A stretch of DNA of 64,000 nt, from the NCBI RefSeq assembly GCF_000203815.1, contig NW_004457695.1, forward strand, positions 1,858,054-1,922,053, given 5' to 3'. Source of the stretch: Cavenderia fasciculata (taxonomy: Eukaryota; Evosea; Eumycetozoa; Acytosteliales; Cavenderiaceae). Under the pieces are notes generated by a model. That model saw only the letters and a list, made by a program, of their open reading frames with translations, was not told the DNA's origin and did not search any database. The position numbers and the translations under genes are program-made. The first letter of the stretch is position 1, and the number at the start of each line of letters is the position of its first letter. Positions 1-11,546 of the stretch are shown here, piece after piece.

Positions 1-2
1 AA

Positions 3-2837
3 CGTTTGATCAAGACACAGTTAAAGAAAAAGGTGAATACTAGATTGAGCAGTTTGGAACAACAGTATCGTGATTTGGTCTATGTCAAGAATGCATTGAG
101 TCATCATCGTCTCGACAAGCAACGTTTGGACGACACACACATTGATGAAGCTTGGGACCGTTTGCTCGAGCGTTCGCATATCCTCGATCCATTCAATTTG
201 ATGCGTGAAGTCATGTCGGACGAGTACAACGATCTCGGAGAGGACTTGGAGTTTACCGAAGCCTACGTCACTCAACTTGCCATGGTGCCATTTGACTTTG
301 CCAATCCACGTTCCTACAATTCGATTGCCAAGTTTTACGATACTATCATTGACTCGGTCGACGAGCAGTCATTGGCCACCCCACTCCAAGACATGTCGTC
401 GAGCCAAGAAAAGATGCTTGCCGAAATTGAGAGTTTGCGTAATCTCGGATTCCAATTGTCAGGTGAAGAATTGGAACAATTCATGCAAGACAATCAAGCT
501 CGTTATGACGGTCTCGTCAAAGATGCCAAGCAATCATCCGATCAAAAGACTGCTGCTGCCGCTGAAGGAACTACCGACGCATCGTCACTCAAGGAAAAGA
601 TTAGATTAGCCAAGATTGATAGTCAGTTAAAGGAGGAACTCGAACGTACCATTGACAATATCGAGTACAAGATTGAAGTTAGCAAGGATTACACCATTGT
701 TCCAACCATTAATGACGCCAAGTCGCCCGGCGAGATGTTGGCCAAGTCCAAGTCAGCCTTGGAAAACATCAAGTTTAATCAAGAAGAGTATCTCAAGATT
801 GCACACAGCAAGGGTGACGAAGAGATTGTCAAGGAGGAAAAGACCGAGGGTGCCGATGGCTCTGCCAACGTCCATCAGATCCGTCACGAGATCAACGTTC
901 TCTTGGCCAAGCGTGGTCAATTGCTCGAATACGGCAAGCCAATCGGAAACATTGACGAGCGTGTCCAAACTCTCAAGTCTCAAATCCACGAGATTGAACA
1001 AGCTGCCAGCTCCAAGAAATACCTAGATCTCTATGAAGATGACCCCAACGAATTGTCAGAAGATGCTATCAATCAATTAGACAATTTTGATGACGACGAA
1101 CAAGTCACTACTACCTCGACCACAACCACCGTCCAAGTTGAAGGTGAAGGTAATGCTGAAGCTCCAGCTACTGAGGGATCAGTTGATGGAGAACCTGCTA
1201 CCGCTACCACAAAGATCAATGTTGAAGAATTGATTGAAAAATTAAACAAAGATGACCGTAAACCAGATGACAAGATCTTGGGTTACAACGTACTCGTTGA
1301 CAACCATCCAGATTTTAGACAATTGGCCGACGAGTTGATCGACACTATCGAGAATGATGTCGACAAGGTTGCTCAAAAGTACGCCAACGCACCAATCGAC
1401 GAAAAGACCGCCTCTGACGTAATCGAAGAGCTCTATGGTATGCACAAGGAGAACAATATTTTCAACCCACGTGTCATCAAGCACGACCAAGAGATTTTCC
1501 GTGACGCCTATGGTGATGTCAAGATCCCAGCTGCCATTGACTTCCAATACGACACTACTCACCGTGACTTGGTCGATCGTGACATTTTGTTCAACATGCC
1601 ACCCAAGGACACCGATCTCGTCCGTATCCTCTCGTTGCAATTATCCGATTTCGGTCTACTCAACAAGGAAAAGGTTTTGCAAGAGGCACCAGACAACGTT
1701 CCATTCCCAAGAGCCACCGTCGAAGCCAACCCACACCAATTCCCAGATATCATGGAACACATTGAGGAATACGAACAAATCAAGGATGAAGTTGAAGCCA
1801 ACGCTACCTCTGGTGTACCACCACAACTTACTAAAGATAGTAGTAGTAGAATTGGAGGAGAAGGAGAAGGAGCAACAGAAAATAGTACTACTTCTTCTAC
1901 ATCTGAACCATTCAATAGTGATGACATTTATGACAGTCGTCGTTTATATACCAATCTTTTACCAATCTTCCAAGAAAATGGTGTGTTGGCCGTACCATGG
2001 AAGAAGCGTGCTGGTCGTCGTGTATCAGTCGACCCATACGTGCGTCCAACTGCACAGGTACGTACCGAAGAAGAGATTGACGAGGAACGTAGCATCCGTA
2101 AGGAGTTTAGATCGCATGATGGATGGTTGTTTGGTCGTCCATTTGATCTCGCCAAATACCGTCTCCACGGTCAAGAAAATGAAATGCCTATCCAGCCAGC
2201 CGACGATGCCGACATTGACGACCCATGGGACGACCATCTCAATCAAGAGGCCGAGACCTACCGTTTCTTCCAAGAAGGTCGTGGTGAAGAATGGTTTGGC
2301 CCCGAGCGTGTAGGCGACGCCATGATCGAGCGTCTCAACACTCGTATGGACTGGTACCCCCGTGAGCACTTTGCCACCTACCCATTCCAATTTGTCATCT
2401 CTCGCAACACCCAAGACCAATACCACGACGATTTCTGGAGCAATAGAAAGGTGATCATGCGTGTCAATGTCGCTGCCCTCGACTTGCCACCCGTCGTCGA
2501 AGAACGTCTTGCCGCCCTCACTCAACGTCGTTACGACCCCAAGACCCGTGTCCTCCAACTTGTCTCCAACAATCATCGTTCACAAGACCAAAACAAGCAT
2601 CAATGCAAGGTCCTCTTTAACAATTTGCTCCACGAGGCCTATCTTGCCGACCCCAACTTTGTCTCGGTTCGTGAAGACCGTTACATGGGCGAGCCATACA
2701 CCCCATCCACATTTGTACCATCCCAGGCTGCTACCGAAAACAAATCCTATCATTTCTTCCGTCTCACTGGTTTCCCATCAGGTGACAGTGAAGTTAAATT
2801 GAGACTTTTACAATCTTTACAATCAAAATTAAATTAA
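3..2837 (+). CDS. mS35-like mitochondrial small-subunit ribosomal protein with giant N-terminal extension (5' partial)
   Basis: The frame is open at the left edge and the first in-frame ATG lies well inside, so the true start is upstream of the window; 944 codons plus stop are visible. The C-terminal part (about residues 790-900) matches the mitochondrial ribosomal S24/S35 domain by motif: YPFQFVISRNTQ, then RKVIMRVNVAALDLPP, RRYDPKTRVLQL and a Q-N-rich helix ending in LLHEAYL. In the family (human MRPS35, yeast Rsm24) this is a core component of the mitoribosome small subunit. Known members are roughly 300-400 residues; here more than 750 residues precede the domain. They are rich in acidic residues and coiled-coil-like (KEELERTIDN, EEKTEGADG) and include low-complexity Thr/Glu tracts near residues 360-400 and 610-640. 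The next gene lies 210 bp downstream on the same strand. The domain call is from remembered family consensus; no search was run. Confidence 0.66.
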   Translation, partial: RLIKTQLKKKVNTRLSSLEQQYRDLVYVKNALSHHRLDKQRLDDTHIDEAWDRLLERSHILDPFNLMREVMSDEYNDLGEDLEFTEAYVTQLAMVPFDFANPRSYNSIAKFYDTIIDSVDEQSLATPLQDMSSSQEKMLAEIESLRNLGFQLSGEELEQFMQDNQARYDGLVKDAKQSSDQKTAAAAEGTTDASSLKEKIRLAKIDSQLKEELERTIDNIEYKIEVSKDYTIVPTINDAKSPGEMLAKSKSALENIKFNQEEYLKIAHSKGDEEIVKEEKTEGADGSANVHQIRHEINVLLAKRGQLLEYGKPIGNIDERVQTLKSQIHEIEQAASSKKYLDLYEDDPNELSEDAINQLDNFDDDEQVTTTSTTTTVQVEGEGNAEAPATEGSVDGEPATATTKINVEELIEKLNKDDRKPDDKILGYNVLVDNHPDFRQLADELIDTIENDVDKVAQKYANAPIDEKTASDVIEELYGMHKENNIFNPRVIKHDQEIFRDAYGDVKIPAAIDFQYDTTHRDLVDRDILFNMPPKDTDLVRILSLQLSDFGLLNKEKVLQEAPDNVPFPRATVEANPHQFPDIMEHIEEYEQIKDEVEANATSGVPPQLTKDSSSRIGGEGEGATENSTTSSTSEPFNSDDIYDSRRLYTNLLPIFQENGVLAVPWKKRAGRRVSVDPYVRPTAQVRTEEEIDEERSIRKEFRSHDGWLFGRPFDLAKYRLHGQENEMPIQPADDADIDDPWDDHLNQEAETYRFFQEGRGEEWFGPERVGDAMIERLNTRMDWYPREHFATYPFQFVISRNTQDQYHDDFWSNRKVIMRVNVAALDLPPVVEERLAALTQRRYDPKTRVLQLVSNNHRSQDQNKHQCKVLFNNLLHEAYLADPNFVSVREDRYMGEPYTPSTFVPSQAATENKSYHFFRLTGFPSGDSEVKLRLLQSLQSKLN

Positions 2838-3047
2838 AACAAAACACATAACAAATAACAAATCAATTAATTAATTAATAATATCAATATAGAAAATAAA
2901 AAACCTTATTTTATAAATCAACAAAATTAATTTTCTTACTATTTTCATAGTTTCTTATTTATCAACAAATATAAAAAAAAAAAATATGATGCCAAGATAG
3001 AAATGAATCCCCAAACTTTTTTAATAACCATTTAATTATTTGTATGA

Positions 3048-5322
3048 ATGAATAATAGTAATAGTAGTACAATTTGTATCGATTTGGATACTTATTCAGA
3101 TCGAGTATTTGAAAATGACAATGATATTAATGATCATAACTTGCAAAATGTAAAGTAATAGATACATAAACTCTTGATTGAATTTGTATAGGATTACTAA
3201 CTTACTTTATTTTTATTTAGTTGTTTAATAAAACTTTAATTCATCATCAACATGATGATGATGATGAAAGGGTTGATGAAAAGAAGATGGATATGGTCGA
3301 TTCAAGATTAATCTATTTTGCATTGGCAGGTAGTCAATCATTTAATCTTCATCAACAAGATAGTGATCAAGACTTTATTGGAGTGAGAGAAGCAAATATA
3401 GAGGATGTACTGTCATTACGAGGTGTTAAAGAGACCATTCATCATCTTAAACCTGATATTACAATCTATGAACTTAGACATTATGCAAAATTATTGTTAC
3501 TTGGTAATCCAAGACAAATTGAATCATTATATACTGATAAATTCTCTTTTCAATCTGGTATGTAAAACATTATAATGATTGATTTAAAAATTTATTTATT
3601 ATTAACTTGTCTTATTATTTTCTCTCTTTAGAGGAATGGAAAAGAATTATAGAAAAGAAAAAGGAATTTATAACTATGGTAACAATTGATCATTATTTAT
3701 CAACTATTAAAGCATTATTGTATGGAATTAATAGCAAGATTAAAAAGAAACAAGAAAAGGAACAGAGAAGAGCAAATGGACAAGAAGATGATAAGAAAAA
3801 GGAAAAATCAAAAAGAGAAAAGAGAAGTGTAGAAAATAACAAGGTACAAACTTTATTGTTGGAAAAGAAAAAGGAAAAACAAGAAATGTTAATGATGGAA
3901 TTAGAGAGTCGACAAACTGTACATAAAAAGGCATATCATGCAAGTAGACTCTTGTCAGAGGTAAAGAGAATGATCGATGGTTTGGAACCAATCGTTCAAT
4001 ACACCGATGACAGCCAAGAGCGAGAGAGACTATTGGAGATTAGAAAAGGAGATTTTAATCATCAAGAAATGCAAGATCAATTAAACAAACAGTTTAATGA
4101 AATGGAACAAGCTAGAAACCAAATGACAAATAGTTACAGTCAAGAGGTTGATATTAAAATGGTTAGTGATTGGTTGGTTTCAATTAGAAGACAATCTATT
4201 AATAGATATCAAGGATATCGTTATTCTTGGCCAAACGGAGAGACGGAAAAGAGTGAAAGTCTAAGATTACAAGCCAAACAATTAATGCAAAAACATGGAA
4301 TCATTGGTGAATTAATCTATGTTGGTGAATCTGGAAGTAATTTATATCATCTTGACAAGACTATGGATAGTGAACAAGATATAATTGGTATTTATGCATC
4401 TTCAACTGATGAAATTGTATCATTGTTACCTCCACCAACTAGACTCGATGTGGACAATATATCACCCAACCTAGAATACATTCCAAGAAACAATATCAAC
4501 TCTAGTAAATCAACATCTCCTCCACCCTCTGCAAAAAAGGATATTACCACCAAAGGAATGATTCTCTATGAAGTTGGACAAGCTATTCAACAATTGATTC
4601 ATGGTCACTATCGACTCTATGACTGTTTGTTGGCAGACAATACAAAATATCAATCCTATCAATCACCTGCTTGGAAGGATTTAGTAGCAAAAATAATGAT
4701 CAACAATAACCATACAATTGCTATTGACAACAACCATAGTGTCGATACCAAATTTACAAATCTATTTAATAATAGAATTTATGCACAAAATACTTGGGGT
4801 ATTGCTCAAGGAGAATATCTTAGAGCAAGAATACTACTTGGTCTAAAAAAACCTCCTCCAAAATTATCAAAAAAGAAACAAATGAAATTGGAAAAAAGGA
4901 TTCAAGAACAAGGCAATCAAGAAGAACCTGTACAAGAAAAAGAAACAATTGGACCAAATGTTACATTTCAAGATAAATTGGCAGCTTGTAGATGTTTTTA
5001 TATAGCATTTAGATTGTTATGGTTATCAAAATCTATTTTACAAGGTAATCAAATTAATTTACATTTCGATGACAATGAAACAACAAAAGATCAAAAGGAA
5101 TTACTATTATTATTTAAATATCCAATTAAAGATGAAAATCAACAATCTTTAAAGATTAGAGATGAAGAGTTGGTGGAAAAGATAGATGAATGCAGAGAAT
5201 TGATCGAATCATTAATATTACCATTGGAGACATTTAAAGTTTTTTTTAGATCAGATGACATTGAAAATCAACTACACGATTTATTTAATCCATGGTTAAT
5301 TAAAATTAGATTATCAATGTAA
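3048..5322 (+). CDS. RlaP/DNA polymerase beta-type nucleotidyltransferase with two tandem units
   Basis: Exons are 3048-3149, 3221-3557 and 3632-5322 (709 aa); the introns start GTAAAG and GTATGT and end TTTAG. The first unit has the nucleotidyltransferase signature GSQSFNLHQQDSDQDFIGV (about residues 71-89), then PDITIYELRHYAKLLLLGNP, matching the predicted-nucleotidyltransferase family PF10127 (RlaP, RNA-repair associated). The helical AYHASRLL segment and ERLLEIRKGDF follow, separated by a Lys/Glu-rich insert. From about nt 4300 a second, diverged copy appears: ESGSNLYHLDKTMDSEQDII, then ILYEVGQAIQQLIHGHYRLY and another helical region to the C terminus. In copy 2 the metal-binding DQD is EQD, so it may be weak or structural. 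Predicted role is nucleotidyl transfer to RNA or another substrate; the substrate is unknown. The short first exon has little support other than phase and donor. Confidence 0.72.
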
Positions 5323-5388
5323 ATAATAATAATAATAAAATAGTACAGAATAATATATGATACAGAATTGAAACAAATAATCGATGAT

Positions 5389-6560
5389 TTAGGAACATTC
5401 ACCATTCATAACAATTTGAGTCCAATATGGATAACCTTGTGGTGATTTAACCATTGCAGAACCAAAATATTGGTAATTGCCAAGTAAATTGTTCTTGGTG
5501 CTAGTTGTCGTGAAACCTTGAACAGCAGAGGCATCAGTATTGAATCCACATCCAATATTTCTAAATTTAAAAAAAAAGAATTAGTAAAATTAAAATTTTA
5601 ATTAAATTAATTTAATAAATAAAAATTGATCAACATACTGAGTAGCAGTGCTAACGTTGGGACATCCACGAGCTCTAATTCTATTGGCAACTGAACCCTC
5701 TGGATCAGAGTTGGTGGCGGTGTTGATGGAGGCTTGGTATTGAGAGTGAGCAAGGGCAGCTTGAACTAGGCATGGGCACAAGATAAATACTGGTTTGTTA
5801 TTGGCAACTCTGAAAGTGTTGACAAGAGAAACATGAAGAGTAGTGTTGGAGAGGTTTGGTCCAGTTGGAGTTCCACTTGTTGATCCAGATGATGAAGAGG
5901 TGGAAGAAGTTCCACTGGTTGGATTGGAACTAGTTGATAAAGAGGTGGAAGAAGTTCCACTGTTGGCACTTGAAACACTAGAGGTAGTTGGTTTGACAGT
6001 AGTCGAAGATGATGAAGAAGAAGAGGTTGGAACACATGTTTGATAATTTGCAAATTGTTGAGTCCAAAATGGAGCCCCATTTGATGATGATTGAGCCATA
6101 CCTGCACCAAAATATTTATAATTTCCAATAATATTTGCAAAATGGCCTGGTGAAGCAACCCATGCATTCATTACAGTGTCATCGGTTTGTTGTCCCATTG
6201 CAACATTTCTAATTGAAAAAAAAATATTAATAATATATCTAATAATTTTAGTTTAATGTTTAAAACATACTCTGCGACACTAGTCATTAGTTGACACCCA
6301 AATTTAATCATTCTGTCGAATAAACTTCCGTAAGGTGAGTTGTGAGTCATTGTAATAATGGACAATTGGTAATTTGATTGGGCTTGAGCACTGAGGAGGA
6401 GGCATGGACTAAGGACAAGTGGAGATTTTCCATTTTGAGCTCTGACTTTGTTGACCAAGGACAGTTGGTATTCGGCATTAAAACTGGCAGCATTGGTAGT
6501 AGCACAACCAATAGTTATACAAATTAAAAATACAATTAAGAAAGAATTAAAGGATGACAT
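5389..6560 (-). CDS. Secreted protein with two CAP (SCP/PR-1) domains
   Basis: Exons on the minus strand are 6560-6271, 6208-5639 and 5560-5389 (343 aa); both introns start GTATGT. An N-terminal hydrophobic segment (FLIVFLICITIG) is a probable signal peptide. CAP domain 1 (about residues 28-165) starts FNAEYQLSLVNKVRAQNGK and keeps the family cavity residues: His in MTHNSPYG, Glu in VAENVAMG and His in ASPGHFANIIGNY. A Ser/Thr-rich linker of about 60 residues follows. CAP domain 2 starts LHVSLVNTFRVANNKP and ends in GYPYWTQIVMNGECS. It keeps the fold landmarks (GNYQYFG, PYWTQ) but the positions of both His and the Glu are replaced. CAP proteins act outside the cell, often binding sterols or lipids; the ligand here is unknown. 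Both introns fall at the same place in the two domains, in the AEN/TQN motif and in the same phase, supporting an internal duplication. Confidence 0.85.
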
Positions 6561-7542
6561 TTTTTTTAAAATACAGTTGATTGATTAGAATAGGATTTAA
6601 TTAAATATTAATTTTACAATTTGATGATTAAATAAACTCAATCATGGATGTTTAAATAGGAGGGTTTTGGTCAAGAGGCCACAATTAAATTAAATTATTT
6701 TAAAATATATAGTTTGATATCCAACCATCCATTTTCATTTTTCGTCCATGCTTCTCTCGTTGTTGTCATTTCTTACATTTTAAAATAGGTCTTTTTCCAC
6801 GGTACGTTCCTGCCGAGACAACATATTAGGCAATTCAAAAATGATTAATAGAAAAGACGGATGGCATGGATAGCATGGATCGTTGAATTGAGTTATAAAT
6901 AAAATTGTGGATGCGTACAGGCAGAAGAAATGACACCTACATTCAAATAATAGTCATATGAACGATCCTATACTGACATTTTAAAAAGAAAGATGTTTGA
7001 ATGTATGAGCCATCCTCTATTGTCGTTTGGTTGATACATACTATTATTGACTACTAACATCACCAACTATTATTATCTACTCACCTTTTTCAATTTTTAT
7101 AAATGGAAATGTCTAAATAAGACCTTTGATCAAATGGTCCATCAATTAGTCCTATCATCATAATGATTTCAAAAAAAAGAAACGATACAAAGAAGAAGAA
7201 GAAGGAAGAATCTAAAATTGAAAGTTCACACTCACTCTTGGTTATTTTTGACTGATGTGAAGAAAGTGAGAGTGTGGTTGAAATGGCAAACTAGGGTTTT
7301 TGCTGTTCCAATTGACCACTGGTGTTTGCATCATCATCAATCATAATTTAGTGTGAGTGTCAGTGGTCACTTAAAAAAACCATCCTTGTACAATGAAGTT
7401 TTTTTAAAAACAAATAGATAGGGAGGTAGAGTCAAAATTGACAATGAACAACACCAACACCCTTTTCTTTCTTTTTATTAAATTAAATATTTATAAATAT
7501 AATTGAAACCTTTTTTTTTTTTGATGGTTTGGTTTGATGGTT
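6561..7542. other. Gene-free spacer with 5' region of the CAP gene
   Basis: AT-rich DNA between the start of the CAP gene and the 3' end of the small Cys-rich gene. No frame with coding character or splice signals could be assembled. A less AT-rich patch (about 6760-6960) has no open frame of note. The 3' UTR of the minus-strand Cys-rich gene must lie at its right edge, with a poly-T run at 7511-7521 (poly-A on the gene strand). Confidence 0.5.
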
Positions 7543-7815
7543 TTAAAACTTGACTCCTTGGCAATCAAAATCGTAGAGACAACAATTACTGAACTTCTCC
7601 CAGACACCATTCTCTGAAGATACCCAACATCCCCATTCATTCTGGTAAGAGCCAATCTTTTTGCAACAAGAATCGGTAGCATTACCATTATGTTCTTCTT
7701 TGGGGCATTTACTAGTTCCATCTTGCATTCCACAAAATGTAGAATTTGTGACCATTGTAGTTAAAAAGAGAAAAAGAGTTATTCCAACCAATACTATTAT
7801 TATTGATGATTTCAT
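7543..7815 (-). CDS. Small secreted cysteine-rich protein
   Basis: A single exon of 90 codons plus stop. The start lies in an AAAATG context. Residues 1-20 (MKSSIIIVLVGITLFLFLTT) form a signal peptide or membrane anchor. The remaining 65-70 residues carry eight Cys in the pattern C, C, CC, C, CC, C, with two N-glycosylation-like sites (NST, NAT). I do not recognise the family. The spacing suggests a disulphide-stabilised extracellular peptide such as a defence or signalling protein, but this is inference. Both neighbours are on the same strand. Confidence 0.62.
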   Translation of the reverse strand: MKSSIIIVLVGITLFLFLTTMVTNSTFCGMQDGTSKCPKEEHNGNATDSCCKKIGSYQNEWGCWVSSENGVWEKFSNCCLYDFDCQGVKF

Positions 7816-8406
7816 TTTAAATTAAATTATTATTATTATTATTATTATTCTTTTTTTTTTAAAAAATGGGAAATCAAAGAATGAATATTAATTAGTATTA
7901 TTTAAATTTGGTGTCGGTTTTAAATTTAATCATCACCATCACCATCCCTTCTTCTTTTAATTTGGATAAGTTACGAGTGTTTAAAAATAGTTGATATTTA
8001 ATCTTTAATCCCAGTATGTGATTTTAGTAGATCCTTTTTTTTTGTATTTTACTAAATACACCTGTGATGGGTATCCATACGATTTTCAAAGATCACACAT
8101 TTGGTAGTTGACATGTTTCAATCTATCCCCTTAACCATTCACTCGTGGAATGAATATGGAAATAAATGTATATATGTTGTTGAAAAAATATTAATGATTT
8201 TATTTAAATCATAACTAATATTATTATTGTTGAGTGTATTATTATTATTATTATTAAAAAACTCCAACAACTTTGAAGAAATAAAAAAAAAAAGAGAGGA
8301 GGAGGAATGTCAAACTATGGCATTTTATGATAAATTAATTGATTGATTGACTCTATGTAAATAATTGGGGGAGAGGAGGTATTATAAATAAATTTATAAT
8401 TATTAT
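7816..8406. other. Spacer between the Cys-rich gene and the CLC gene
   Basis: Low-complexity DNA with ATT triplet runs at about 7827-7850 and 8220-8260 and a poly-T run near 8034-8043. It should hold the promoter of the Cys-rich gene (immediately upstream of 7815 on the minus strand) and the 3' UTR of the CLC gene. No coding sequence seen. Confidence 0.5.
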
Positions 8407-11317
8407 TTATAATAAATCCTTTCTAGTGACAAAGCCAACAACTTCGTTTCTCTTGTTGACAACTGGCATATGTCTTAAACCCATCGTTCTAAATAAATTA
8501 TATCCTTCACCAAATGAAAATGTTTCATTTGCTACTACACTACTAAGATTCATATCTTTTTGAGATAAATTAATTATTAATAATAAATTCTTTTTAAATT
8601 TGTATAATAAATTATTATTTTCTAAACTTACATGGTCTTAAATCAATATACATATTTTCGATATCTTCTTTTGAAATATTCATTTCATGAATGGGAGGGA
8701 AATGTCTGGCAAGAGCCTGAGCCATAACCTTGTAGTTCATTCTTCCGTCGGCAGGAATATGGCCATAGTCGGTGGCCTTTCCCCAACGACGTTGTTTGAC
8801 GTTGCTGTTGGTACGACGACGTCCATAGTTGGGGAGTTGAGGTTGCTCGTGGCAAAAGATGTGGTAGTTGAGCAAGATGATGAGCTGACTACGCAGAATC
8901 AGTCCACAGTAGATACCTTCGTCGATGAGGTCGTCGCTGACCTGTTGTGGCTTTTCGATGACGGGGAACCCGTGGTGTTTGTTGGACTGCAACACTTGAA
9001 TGATACGTGACACCTTTTCAACCTCGTACAATGAGATGACCTCGGTCTTCATGACGTCGGTGATGCCAAACTTGATCATCGATTGTGGTGGTTGCGATGG
9101 CAGGAAGGGGTAGCACTTTTGCTCCATCAAATGCTCGTAGATTGACTCGTTAAAGATGTCACCCACCCATTTGGCAGTCATGACCGACAAAATGACCGGT
9201 ACCATGTACTGCGTACCTTCGGTCAACTCGACCATGATAATGGCCAGCGAGATAGTCATACGTGAGAAACCAGCCATCATAGCACTCGAACCAACCATCG
9301 CGTAGATGGACGGGTCAATTGGAGGGTAGGCACGCGAGAAGATCTTGACACCAATCTGGCCGACAAGACGGCCAAACGTTCCACCCACCAACATCATTGG
9401 AATAAACAAACCAGATGCAAGCATCAAACCAGATGTGACGGTTGTCAAAAAGAACGACATGAGTGTAAAGACGGCCAGCGTCTTGATGGAAAAGATGTTA
9501 CCCGAACGACTGTACAACAGACGCAAGGCAGCGTCGAGCGAGTTGAACGACAACCCAGCCATATCATTGTACTCGGTTTCCTCGCAAAAGAAGCGGACAA
9601 AGGTTGTGTCGTTTTGCAGTGGGCTGTCCCAAGGTGGTTCAACCGACTCGATCGAACGACACGTGGTAAACGAAGCCGACATGTACAACATCGTACTCGA
9701 GATGGTGATAAACACAAACACCTCAATGATACGCCAGTACACAGACTTGTTTTGGAAAAATGACGAACGCCACTTGGACAGACGTGCGTTACAGTAGACG
9801 AAAAAGGCACCCATCAACCCTCCGCACACGCCAATACCCATAAATGCAATCAACTCGACGTAACGGTACAAATACTCTTGTGAGAAACCAAATGTCAGCA
9901 CACCATAGTCGTGCAATTGTACTTGGAATCCCTGTAAAATGAGGTTGGTTGTAAACGTGGCGATCAAACAAGCAAAGAAAGTACGCCATGTCAACTGACG
10001 CGACCAAAACGATGATGCTTCTTCAAAGCCAAACAGCACACCTCCAATAGGCGCACCAAAAGCAGCTGCCACACCAGCAGCAGCACCCGTCGAAATAAAG
10101 TCACGACGATCACGGTCATTGTGATATTTCCACAGTATCTTTGGGTACCATTTGAATGTCTTTGATTTGACTTGTCCTATAGCTCCTCCAATCATCGATC
10201 CAATGTGAATCATCGGGCCCTCGGGTCCCAATATTGCACCGCCTAATTTTTTAGGTTAAGGTTAATTAGTTAGTTGTACTTTAGGTATAAAAATACGTAG
10301 TTAGTAACTTACTAGAGTATGCTAGAATGAGTGATATCAACTTTCCAATCATTGTCTTTATATTCATTGAATGTGGAATTCTAATACCATTTAAATATCC
10401 TTTAACTTCTGGTATACCGGATCCTGCTGCTATTTGCTAAAAAACAAAAATAATAATATAAATATCAAATGAAATCACTTTACTCTTTTTTTTGTTTATG
10501 TATACATACACCAACAGGAATAATAACAAGTGAAGCAGTAATTGCAAATAATACATTGATTGAATAATAGACTAGAAATCCAACCGCTTTTTGACCATTT
10601 TGAATGTATTTCTCGGATGATTCATATTTAAATTCTTGTACAGATTCTACACATGTTTTTACAACATAGGCTATTGCTCCTACAGTAACACCAATCATAA
10701 AACAAATAAACCATTTACCAAATGTTCTTAATATATGACTCTAAAAACAAATAAATTAAACACGGATATTAATATATAGATGAAATGGAGGATATTATTC
10801 TATGTTGTACATACAAATCTTGATATTTTTTTATGAAAGTCTCTATATATTTGATTGTCGATGATGGGAAAATCAAGACTTTCATAGTCTGACATTTTGA
10901 TCTTTTCCAACTCTGTGAATGTATGTTTGCCTCTGACATGGGTAACACTTGTCTTGTGTTGGTATGAGCCATAGTTTATGTTTTGTGGTTTGTTGAGTGC
11001 TTCCGTGTCACTATTGCTACCACTACTACTAAAATAGTATGGTGATCCTGCATCACCACCAGTTGCTCCAGCTACACCAATACCTCCACTACTATTGATA
11101 GAATCGGTATCTATAAAGGTTGCTCCACCATCAATTCCCATACTATTATTATTATTATTATTACTTCTTTGTCCTAATTTTATATGTTGTGATGTTGGTG
11201 GACTAGTACTAATATTTATACCAAAATGTGAATTAAAACCACCTGATGATGTTGATGTTGGTGGTGATATATTATTATTATTATTAAAATTATTATTATT
11301 ATTTTGTTGTTGTTGCA

Positions 11318-11355
<38 letters not shown>

Positions 11356-11546
11356 AATTGTAATTGTTGTTGATTTAAATTAAAAGGATTATTGTCCATA
11401 TGACTATCAAAGAATCCATTATTTTCATTATTGGTATTGTCATTATTATTATTATTATTATTGTTGTTATTGTTATTATGATTATTATCGTTATCATCAA
11501 AATCATCAAAATAGGATGAAGGTGTTGATGAACCTTGTCTACCCAT
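8407..11546 (-). CDS. CLC-type chloride channel / H+-chloride exchanger (ClC-6/7-like)
   Basis: Exons on the minus strand are 11546-10815, 10740-10510, 10436-10313, 10242-8632 and 8555-8407 (948 aa). Residues 1-200 are Asn/Gln/Ser-rich and disordered. The CLC membrane core follows, with [13 protein letters not shown] and the gating-Glu motif as [12 protein letters not shown], where families usually have [25 protein letters not shown] carries the Glu that in ClC-7-type proteins is associated with proton coupling, and [18 protein letters not shown] gives the GxFxP motif. Two cytoplasmic CBS domains come next: [15 protein letters not shown] to HHGFPVIE, and [17 protein letters not shown] to [19 protein letters not shown]. 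The retained Glu pair suggests an exchanger of endolysosomal or contractile-vacuole membranes, which is inference. The last intron has an AAAAAG acceptor, chosen because it restores the CBS frame. Confidence 0.9.

Noticed and set aside
3044-3055. Upstream ATG at 3044 before the nucleotidyltransferase start
   Set aside because: It stops after three codons; the ATG at 3048 leads into the spliced frame.
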